From the NCBI RefSeq assembly GCF_002994045.1, contig NZ_MQUC01000003.1, positions 1,278,501 through 1,342,500 on the forward strand: a stretch of 64,000 nucleotides of DNA. The letters are read 5' to 3'. Of the stretch, positions 1-5,946 are shown in pieces. This DNA comes from Nonlabens agnitus. GTDB taxonomy: Bacteria; Bacteroidota; Bacteroidia; Flavobacteriales; Flavobacteriaceae. Every line of letters starts with the position of its first letter. Within the stretch, counting starts at the first letter, position 1. The notes beneath the pieces were generated by a model. It worked only from the letters and a program-made list of their open reading frames with translations. It was not told the origin of the DNA and searched no databases. A program made the position numbers and the translations under genes.

Positions 1-1
1 C

Positions 2-769
2 TGGCCGCGCAGCTTTGCCCGTTCTGGTTCCTGGCCCAACTATGGACCTATCGAACCGGCTAAGGATTATGACGAGCAGGTAGAAGAATTACGCCTGTTT
101 CTCAACAAGGCCAAGGCCTATGCCAAAACTAAAAATCCAGACAATGTGGATTTAAAACTACAGGCGATGGGAACGGCCATGGCAGGAACGACTAATATGT
201 ACGTTCATGTGAGTGGTGAGAAAGCGGTGATTGACGTTCTCGCTTTCGCGAAAGCGAACAACCTGACCAACAATCTCGTACTGGTAGGCGCAGAAGGATC
301 TGAAAAGATCGCCAAAGACATCGCTGCCGCTGGCGTGCCTGTACTTGCCGCACGTGTGCACAGCTTGCCGTCCAGAGACGATGAGGATTATGACATGCCG
401 TACAAATTCCCGAAGCTGCTGGCCGATGCTGGTGTTTTGGTAGGTCTGGAAAACTCAGGTAGCATGGAACGCCACCAGGTGCGTAACGTGCCTTTTTATG
501 CGGGCACCGTCGCGGGTTTTGGGCTGGATATCGAGAAGGCGTTGATGATGGTGACGCTGAATCCCGCCAAGATTTTGGGCATTGATAAGGAGTACGGCTC
601 GCTGGAACAAGGCAAGAGCGCGACCCTATTTATCTCTGAAGGCAATGCGCTGGACATGAGAACCAATAAGTTGACCAGAGCCTTTATCGATGGTCGTGAT
701 GTCTCACTGGACACGCGCCAGAAGGAACTGTATGAACGCTATATGGAGAAATACTCGCGCGAGGATTAA
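2..769 (+). CDS. Amidohydrolase family protein, 3' part (start outside window)
   Basis: The reading frame is open from base 2, so the gene begins upstream of the window and only about 255 C-terminal residues are seen. It looks like an imidazolonepropionase-like amidohydrolase, a TIM-barrel metal hydrolase: the segment LENSGSMERHQVRNVPFYAG, then MVTLNPAKILGI and GSLEQGKSATLF, is the typical end of the barrel and return to the small beta-sandwich domain. The metal ligands of the N-terminal half are outside the window, so substrate cannot be judged. A copy of the window-wide palindrome lies inside the gene (241-256) and encodes AFAKA without breaking the frame. A strong terminator follows at 793-824. 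Confidence 0.8.
   Translation, partial: WPRSFARSGSWPNYGPIEPAKDYDEQVEELRLFLNKAKAYAKTKNPDNVDLKLQAMGTAMAGTTNMYVHVSGEKAVIDVLAFAKANNLTNNLVLVGAEGSEKIAKDIAAAGVPVLAARVHSLPSRDDEDYDMPYKFPKLLADAGVLVGLENSGSMERHQVRNVPFYAGTVAGFGLDIEKALMMVTLNPAKILGIDKEYGSLEQGKSATLFISEGNALDMRTNKLTRAFIDGRDVSLDTRQKELYERYMEKYSRED
241..256. repeat. Dispersed palindrome inside the amidohydrolase gene
   Basis: Perfect 16-bp core CGCTTTCGCGAAAGCG, read as AFAKA. Confidence 0.95.
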
Positions 770-792
770 AACAATCCAACTACCCTATTTCA

Positions 793-824
793 AAAGCCCA
801 TTCAAATTGAATGGGCTTTTTTTG
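793..824 (+). terminator. Rho-independent terminator after the amidohydrolase gene
   Basis: An 11-bp stem (AAAGCCCATTC / GAATGGGCTTT) with a short loop is followed by a run of T. It lies 24 bases after the stop codon of the amidohydrolase gene and separates it from the AT-rich accessory patch. Confidence 0.85.
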
Positions 825-1043
825 GTTGAATAGATGTATAGCTTTCGCTGCTGCAGTAGGAAGAAGTAACTTTCTTAAAAACCGGTATTAAACGTTTAAG
901 ATTAAAAAGGTTTCATAACCATCTAAAATATTGGTATGTGCGATTCCCAATAAAAGTTTGGATAACCAACTCATCTGATGATAGTTTGCAATAAAAATTG
1001 GTTAGGTTTGTTTATACACTAGTTAGCAAACATTAGAAAAAAA

Positions 1044-1859
1044 ATGATAAGTAGAAAACAATTTGCAGTAATTGACAAAGAAGTTAAAGAAAGTATTGAG
1101 GAATCTTTGGACAAACTCAAAACTCAAAATTTAGGCAATTACATTTTATTTTTAGCGGATGCTCAATATGTGGAGAATGATAATGCTGACTTTAATCCTT
1201 TTTGCATTGATTATAGAATTGATGGTAAACAAGATTCAACACGAATAGAATTTTTATCAGAATTTCTTACAAATTATTATTCATTTCCAGAAGAAATGCT
1301 TTCAACTGACGACAATTCGTATAGAATGAATATCGAGTTGATGGTATACTCTCACGTTTGGGAATCAAAATCGTTTTTGAAAAAGCTATATCGTTTAGCT
1401 CACTTAAATAATAATGAGGATTACGACTGGAATGTAAAAGTTCCACCGATGGGAAAGCACGACTTTATAATCGACAAAATACGGAAGGTTTTCAAAAATA
1501 ATAATTTAAAAATTTGGGAAGTAATAAAAAAAGGATTTCATACTTCATTAAGAAATGCGTTTGCACATTCAGAATATTCATTTGATAGAATGAATGATAA
1601 CAATCGAATTAACCTATATAATTATGGAGGAAAGAGCTGGGAATTACAGACTATCTCTTTTGACGAATGGAGTTTGAGATTTATTTACAGCGCATTATTT
1701 GGATATCATTTTTTAAAAATTATTTTAGATAGAAGATTAAATTTGATAGAAAGAAATGGAACAGATGAGTTTACAATAAAACATCCAAAAAAATCTGAAA
1801 ATTTCATCGATAGAAAAATAAAATATAGTAAAAACGGAAATGGATTTAGCTTTGTTTAA
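1044..1859 (+). CDS. Hypothetical protein with HEPN-like R-x4-H motif
   Basis: Not recognised as a named family. The 271-residue protein is rich in Asn, Lys, Ile and Phe and the gene is clearly more AT-rich than the housekeeping genes nearby, which suggests transfer. Near residues 170-175 it has RNAFAH followed by S-E-Y, matching the R-x4-6-H motif of HEPN ribonuclease or abortive-infection proteins, in a helical, aromatic-rich context. The N-terminal part is acidic. The ATG follows 10 bases after a motif (CACTAGTTAG) that recurs at 4373-4382, at the end of another spacer. No obvious nucleotidyltransferase (MNT) partner is adjacent. HEPN assignment is inference from the motif only; catalytic activity is unproven. 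Confidence 0.6.
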   Translation: MISRKQFAVIDKEVKESIEESLDKLKTQNLGNYILFLADAQYVENDNADFNPFCIDYRIDGKQDSTRIEFLSEFLTNYYSFPEEMLSTDDNSYRMNIELMVYSHVWESKSFLKKLYRLAHLNNNEDYDWNVKVPPMGKHDFIIDKIRKVFKNNNLKIWEVIKKGFHTSLRNAFAHSEYSFDRMNDNNRINLYNYGGKSWELQTISFDEWSLRFIYSALFGYHFLKIILDRRLNLIERNGTDEFTIKHPKKSENFIDRKIKYSKNGNGFSFV

Positions 1860-1907
1860 TCACTTTATTACTGAAAATATTAAAATTTAATTGATGAAAA
1901 AAAACGT

Positions 1908-2711
1908 TTGAATAACGAAAATATATATCTATCTGGGAAAACTTTTTCTCAAGGAGATGATGATATGCTTGATGCTATTGCTACATTTGAAGTAGGCGAC
2001 CATCATCAAGCACAAGTTTATTACGATTCTGGAATTCCAGAATTTGATAAGTTATTTTACCCTGAAGGATACATAAAATTAGGATATGTCTGTCAACTTT
2101 TAGCGAGTATTGATGGAATAACTTTATATTTTAGTAAAAAAGTAAGAGATGAAACTCGTGAACTTGCTGGTGCACATATACATCGTACGAATATTTTAGA
2201 TTACGAAACTGAAGAAAATAATAATTTGGTATTTGTAAAAGAAGAGTTTCTAAAACATAAAGCAAAACTTTTAGGAAAGAGTGCTTTCGGTTTAGTTGGC
2301 TCTTTGACTGGACATATCGCAGATGAATTTACGGTTGTAAATACCGAAGAATATGAAGGCCACAAATTAACTTTAAATTACGAGAATGAACAAGGTGCTG
2401 TACAAAAGCTAGTATTGTACTGTTCAAGCGAGTTTTTACCTAACATTACCTTGTTCCTCAATACATATTGGAAGTCAGCATTGCCAAAAGAATTGATAGA
2501 GTCGCAAAATTCATCAAATAATTCAAACTGTTTTATAGCAACAGCCTGTTATAAAGATTTATATTCAGAAGAAGTCATAGCTTTCAGAAAATATCGTGAT
2601 GAAGAATTGAAAAAATCAATGTGGGGTAGAGCTTTTATTAGATTATATTATAAATTAAGTCCGTTAGTTTTAAATTTATATATAAAAATGATAAAGTCTC
2701 AAAACTTATAA
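1908..2711 (+). CDS. CFI-box C-terminal domain protein, hypothetical
   Basis: The N-terminal ~200 residues are unrecognised and look soluble. The last ~60 residues carry the CFI-box signature: CFIATACY at about residue 208, then EVIAFRKYRDEEL, GRAFIRLYYKLSP and a hydrophobic tail, a domain found at the C-terminus of many unrelated bacterial proteins and suspected to be a sorting or processing signal. The start is uncertain. This frame opens with TTG at 1908; an ATG at 1965 has AAGGAG eight bases upstream; and an ATG at 1894 would join this frame if the A8 run behind it held nine A. AT-rich like its neighbours. Follows the HEPN-like gene by 48 bases, so the two may be co-transcribed. Confidence 0.65.
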   Translation: MNNENIYLSGKTFSQGDDDMLDAIATFEVGDHHQAQVYYDSGIPEFDKLFYPEGYIKLGYVCQLLASIDGITLYFSKKVRDETRELAGAHIHRTNILDYETEENNNLVFVKEEFLKHKAKLLGKSAFGLVGSLTGHIADEFTVVNTEEYEGHKLTLNYENEQGAVQKLVLYCSSEFLPNITLFLNTYWKSALPKELIESQNSSNNSNCFIATACYKDLYSEEVIAFRKYRDEELKKSMWGRAFIRLYYKLSPLVLNLYIKMIKSQNL

Positions 2712-2765
2712 AAGTAGGTTTAGATAAAATCTATAGGAACTTAAGTAAATAAAAAAGTATCGATA

Positions 2766-2914
2766 AAAACGTTTGCTAACAAAGTATATAGCTCATAGCT
2801 AGGTAGTTGTTTAATCGAAGTTCAAGCATATTTGCAAAATAAAAGTTTAACCGAACAATAATCGCTAATTTACACGCTACGAGCCATATACAAGACCGTT
2901 ACCACACATTTGAG
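2766..2914. repeat. Cassette-like spacer with imperfect inverted repeat
   Basis: The intergenic stretch has 16-bp arms at 2784-2799 and 2876-2891 that pair at 14 of 16 positions. Both mismatches are A/G transitions that would still pair as G-T. Outside them lie GCTAAC on the left and CGTTACC on the right. The right edge (2893-2913) matches the right edge of the next spacer (3595-3615) at 16 of 21 positions. The layout resembles attC-type recombination sites, but the exact integron core consensus is not met. Confidence 0.45.
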
Positions 2915-2923
2915 AAAAATGCA

Positions 2924-3235
2924 ATGGGAGGATTTACAAATCTGATTTATTTCAAAAATTACTTATCTGAACAATCAAAAAGTCAGATTAAAGAAACTAT
3001 TGAATCCTGTGGAGAGTTTGAATTGGAAAATGACTTGGAATACGATATAAGTGTTGAAAATAATGGAGAAGATTACCATTTCCGAATTTATTACTCGGAT
3101 GCGGAACAGGACGTGGAGTTTGACTCGGAATCAAAAGCTGAATTTGAAAAAAAGCTTGGTTTATTCCAAAATGTTATATCGGATTTATGGCTTGGACCAA
3201 CCAAAAATTCGGACATAAATTTATTGCGGAAGTGA
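2924..3235 (+). CDS. Hypothetical protein, N-terminal part of a probably frameshifted gene
   Basis: Not recognised. A 103-residue acidic reading frame starts at ATG 2924, ten bases after a cassette-like spacer. It contains A7 at 3147-3153. With one more A there, the frame runs straight into the next reading frame (3187-3465) without a stop, giving one protein of about 181 residues in which FEKKAWFIPK leads into MAWTNQKFGHKFI. As written, the last ~27 codons after the A-run (LGLFQNVISDLW onward) are probably out of frame. So this is most likely the N-terminal part of a single gene that is broken here by a one-base deletion or a sequence error. Confidence 0.5.
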   Translation: MGGFTNLIYFKNYLSEQSKSQIKETIESCGEFELENDLEYDISVENNGEDYHFRIYYSDAEQDVEFDSESKAEFEKKLGLFQNVISDLWLGPTKNSDINLLRK

Positions 3236-3465
3236 TGTCCAAAGTAATGGAAATTGAAAACGGATTTGTGGATTTTTCGACAGCAATTGACCCTGATTTT
3301 ACGAAAAACAAAGAGAAAATAAGAACGTTGGTATCAAAAGTTGGCGGAAAAATAATGGAATTAGAATATAAAACTGGAAATGACCAAATTTGGTTCACAC
3401 ATTTGACTGACAAAGAATTTTTAAACAACTGGATTGAACATAAAAAGTTCTACATACCGAAATAA
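3187..3465 (+). CDS. Hypothetical protein, C-terminal part of a probably frameshifted gene
   Basis: Not recognised. The frame is open from at least 3154, upstream of the first ATG at 3187, and overlaps the previous reading frame by about 50 bases. That is expected if both belong to one gene split by a missing A at 3147-3153. The protein has an amphipathic helix (FIAEVMSKVMEIENGF) and a basic C-terminus and no signal peptide or membrane segment. A separate 92-residue gene cannot be excluded. Another cassette-like spacer follows. Confidence 0.45.
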   Translation: MAWTNQKFGHKFIAEVMSKVMEIENGFVDFSTAIDPDFTKNKEKIRTLVSKVGGKIMELEYKTGNDQIWFTHLTDKEFLNNWIEHKKFYIPK

Positions 3466-3469
3466 AAAA

Positions 3470-3615
3470 CGCGTAGCAAAAATATATAACCGCAATTACG
3501 GCGGATTCGATTATGTCCGAATCCACTCGGAATTGCTAACGACTATGCTAAACCAAAAATTTACGCATATTAATCCGTAACTGAAGGTTATATTAGACCG
3601 ATAGGCAACATTTGA
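3470..3615. repeat. Cassette-like spacer with imperfect inverted repeat
   Basis: The outer arms at 3482-3501 and 3575-3595 pair through ATATAACC and TTACGG blocks with a mismatched centre. An inner hairpin GGATTCG/CGAATCC lies at 3503-3509 and 3518-3524. The right edge, AGACCGATAGGCAACATTTG, resembles the right edge of the spacer at 2766-2914, and in both cases a gene begins within about 12 bases. Confidence 0.45.
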
Positions 3616-3622
3616 AGGACCA

Positions 3623-4120
3623 TTGAGAAAACTGAAAGGCATATTAATAATCATTGCAATTATTATCATAGGAATTCCACTATTTATTCTGGCTATTCCG
3701 TTTATGGTAGCTATTATCCCGATTGGACATTTTCAGCGAAAAAAGTTTGAAAAGAAATATGCAGTGTTTCTAAATAAAAACAACGGGAAGAATTTCTTCT
3801 GCTACAATAACAGAAAGTACTCAAAACAATATATTGAGGATGATATTATACCAAATCTTAATGACGGAATTGAAATCTTATACCTGAACGGGAGAAAGAT
3901 TGAGTCTGAATATAATTCGGAATTTATTTCTGAAGCATTATACGGATTAAAACACTACAATAAATTTCCTCATTTAATGAAAATTAGAAATGGAAAGCTA
4001 ATTGACAAATCAATAAATAATCCATTTTATGGAGTGTTGAATATGAATAAATCGAAAAGTGAACTGTTGAATAAAATCAATGAATTTTTCGAACTGGATA
4101 AAATAAAAAACGTTGCCTAA
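3623..4120 (+). CDS. Hypothetical single-pass membrane protein
   Basis: Not recognised. A 165-residue protein with a strongly hydrophobic N-terminal segment (about residues 5-32, very rich in Ile) and a basic, soluble remainder, so probably anchored in the inner membrane with the bulk in the cytoplasm. The start is TTG at 3623 with GAAGGA a few bases upstream, one of few purine-rich ribosome sites in the window; no ATG near it would keep the hydrophobic segment whole. The gene is AT-rich and lies between two repeat-bearing spacers, like the other genes of this patch. Confidence 0.6.
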   Translation: MRKLKGILIIIAIIIIGIPLFILAIPFMVAIIPIGHFQRKKFEKKYAVFLNKNNGKNFFCYNNRKYSKQYIEDDIIPNLNDGIEILYLNGRKIESEYNSEFISEALYGLKHYNKFPHLMKIRNGKLIDKSINNPFYGVLNMNKSKSELLNKINEFFELDKIKNVA

Positions 4121-4382
4121 CAATGGCAATAAGTAATGGCGCTGTTCTTGCCTACTTCTGAAAATCCTCGAGTCTTTTTACTTTGGCACATATTACCAAA
4201 GGCAAAAGCCAAACCTCAAAGCTGTACCTAGCCTAAGTAATTTTAGAAAATGCAGGAATAGTGATGAAACTCCTCAGTCCATCAACACTTAAAAATACTT
4301 CACTTCGCTTTTTAAAAATTATAAATTGATTTAAAGAAAGTAACGGCCTCAACTAGTTGTACATTCACAAATCACTAGTTAG
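4121..4382. repeat. Spacer of the accessory patch, no gene seen
   Basis: Opens with GCCTAACAATGGCAATAAG right at the stop codon of the preceding gene and ends with CACTAGTTAG (4373-4382), a 10-base motif that also ends the spacer in front of the HEPN-like gene (1017-1026). No convincing coding sequence is seen. It is probably another cassette-like spacer, but its inverted arms are poorly defined. Confidence 0.35.
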
Positions 4383-4406
4383 AAACACTTTCCTAAATCA
4401 ATCCGC

Positions 4407-4646
4407 ATGAAATCAGCCTGGAGTAAATTACACTTGACTTTAAAGATTGGATTGCTGCTATTTATTTTTGGGGTTGGTCCATTACTCATTCTTTTATTAC
4501 TGGACGCTTTACATCTCGTAGAAGCTAGAAATGCGGTAGGATTCGGGATTTTAGCATTCGTTAGTTTGTATCCATCCTTAATTCTGATTCTCATAGGTGG
4601 AATTTTGACCTTTCGCAAAAGACGTAAGGCAAAACTGCTTTCCTAG
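4407..4646 (+). CDS. Small two-helix membrane protein, hypothetical
   Basis: Not recognised. A 79-residue protein with two hydrophobic stretches (about residues 10-34 and 44-66), a short loop LVEARNAVG between them and a basic tail FRKRRKAK, so both ends are probably cytoplasmic. ATG follows 24 bases after the last spacer motif of the accessory patch. An overlapping minus-strand frame has a less protein-like composition and was rejected. Confidence 0.5.
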   Translation: MKSAWSKLHLTLKIGLLLFIFGVGPLLILLLLDALHLVEARNAVGFGILAFVSLYPSLILILIGGILTFRKRRKAKLLS

Positions 4647-4709
4647 TTGCGTTCTTTATTGGAAATGAAAATCAATCTTGCATTTTTAAAATTGAGGCGC
4701 GTTTAAGTT

Positions 4710-4818
4710 AAGAACTTAAAAGCCTTTCCAATAATTCCATCAATGGCTTGAATGTAGGAATCTATTTCCTGGAAATCATCGATAATCGTGAGCCCAACAT
4801 CTTCTTTAAATTTTTAAA
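4710..4818 (-). pseudogene. Possible C-terminal gene remnant
   Basis: On the minus strand about 35 codons are open and protein-like (GLTIIDDFQEIDSYIQAIDG, then IIGKAF) and end in a stop. Upstream on that strand an in-frame stop cuts it off and no start is present. It could be the relic of a deleted gene in the 280-base gap between two genes; it could also be chance. Confidence 0.2.
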
Positions 4819-4927
4819 GAATTAGCAGCGCTCCGTTCCAGCAGCAAAGTAATTATGTTCCTTTTATCACATTCTTGAAAGGGATTGGCTAACTTTCGCA
4901 TTTCATTAAAGTTCTAAATTTTACTCG

Positions 4928-5353
4928 ATGAATCTAAAGCCAGGAGACAAGGTCAACCTTCTTATTGAACGAGAGACACCACTAGGTTTCACCGTACTAA
5001 TAGAAAATGAATTTGAGGGACTCGTCTATCACGACGACGTATTCATTGAGCTGGAAGAAGGTATGGAAGGCATAGGTTTTATCAAAAACATACGTGAAGA
5101 CGGTAAGATTGACGTCACCTTGAGACCGCAAGGTTATGTAAACGTGATTGAAACCGACTCTGAAACCATACTGGAAACCCTACGCGAAAGCCCATCTGGT
5201 GCCATCATGATAACAGATAAGAGCTCGCCAGATCAAATACGCCATGAGTTCAACATGAGTAAAAAGTCCTTTAAAAAAGCCGTAGGGAATCTATACAAGC
5301 ATAAACTCATCAACATTTTGGACGACCGCATTGAGCTGTTAGTGAAACAATAA
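4928..5353 (+). CDS. CvfB/YitL-like S1 RNA-binding protein, short form
   Basis: The 141-residue protein matches the second half of the CvfB (YitL) family: an S1-type OB fold (residues ~1-70: PGDKVNLLIERETPLGFTVL, EGLVYHDDVF, GFIKNIREDGKIDVTLRPQG) followed by a winged-helix domain (residues ~85-140: HEFNMSKKSFKKAVGNLYKH). These proteins bind RNA in the cytoplasm. The family is usually about 280 residues with two further S1 domains in front. No coding trace of them is seen upstream, so this is either a truncated copy or a stand-alone short paralogue. The ATG precedes the family-conserved PGDKV directly, so the frame is intact as a short gene. Confidence 0.8.
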   Translation: MNLKPGDKVNLLIERETPLGFTVLIENEFEGLVYHDDVFIELEEGMEGIGFIKNIREDGKIDVTLRPQGYVNVIETDSETILETLRESPSGAIMITDKSSPDQIRHEFNMSKKSFKKAVGNLYKHKLINILDDRIELLVKQ

Positions 5354-5401
5354 GAAGAGTAAATTTTCGTTTCAGTGGAACCTAACCCTAAAAACGAAGT
5401 G

Positions 5402-5866
5402 ATGAAATCTTTCAAAACCAATTTTCCTGCAGTATTCCTTTTTGGAATCAGTTTATTTATTTTTTCATGTTCCTCTGATGATGATAATCCTAACAATCTC
5501 ACAATCCAAAATAAGATTAGGGCTAATGTAGGTATTGGAACCTGGAGAATTACCAGCTTTATCGATTCGGGTACCGATGAAACCAGCGATTTCACTGGCT
5601 ATAATTTTACCTTTAATGCAAATGGTGTTTTAAATGCCACTAACGGCGTCAATTCCTATGATGGAACTTGGAGCGTGGAAAGCAGCAATAGCAGCGATGA
5701 CAGTCCAGATGATCTTGACTTCAACATCAATTTCACTGTAATGAACGATTTTGAAGACCTAAGTGACGACTGGGATATTATTTCGCAGAGTTCCACTAAA
5801 ATTGAACTTATTGACATCAGTGGTGGAAACGGCGGTACAGATCTTCTCACGTTTGAGAGGAACTAA
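5402..5866 (+). CDS. Lipocalin-like lipoprotein, hypothetical
   Basis: A 154-residue exported lipoprotein: signal peptide with lipobox LFIFSC, then an Asp-rich linker (SSDDDNP) typical of Bacteroidota surface lipoproteins, then a small beta-rich domain (GTWRITSFIDSG, FTFNANGVLNAT, YDGTWSVE) of the lipocalin-like type often found in flavobacterial lipoproteins. The ATG at 5402 is preferred over an upstream in-frame GTG (5375), since it places the signal peptide at the N-terminus. Starts 48 bases after the CvfB-like gene on the same strand. Function unknown. Confidence 0.7.
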   Translation: MKSFKTNFPAVFLFGISLFIFSCSSDDDNPNNLTIQNKIRANVGIGTWRITSFIDSGTDETSDFTGYNFTFNANGVLNATNGVNSYDGTWSVESSNSSDDSPDDLDFNINFTVMNDFEDLSDDWDIISQSSTKIELIDISGGNGGTDLLTFERN

Positions 5867-5893
5867 GCCTGATTATTCCTTGATTTTTGATAA

Positions 5894-5934
5894 TTCGCTT
5901 TCGCGCCTGCCTGCCGGTCAGGCAGGAAAGCGAA
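5894..5934. repeat. Palindromic repeat copy carrying a nested 21-bp palindrome
   Basis: The window-wide palindrome is split here by a 21-bp GC-rich palindromic insert (5906-5926, CCTGCC...GGCAGG). Read on the minus strand the arrangement is CGCTTT, insert, CGCGAAAGCG, the same junctions as in the copy inside mutA (13604-13640). It lies between convergent genes and could fold into a long hairpin that also ends transcription. Confidence 0.85.
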
Positions 5935-5946
5935 CTCAACAGCAGC

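Noticed and set aside
2766..2914. True integron attC site
   Set aside because: The arms and AAC/GTT edges are suggestive, but the consensus cores RYYYAAC and GTTRRRY are not met and no integrase is present, so only 'cassette-like' is claimed.
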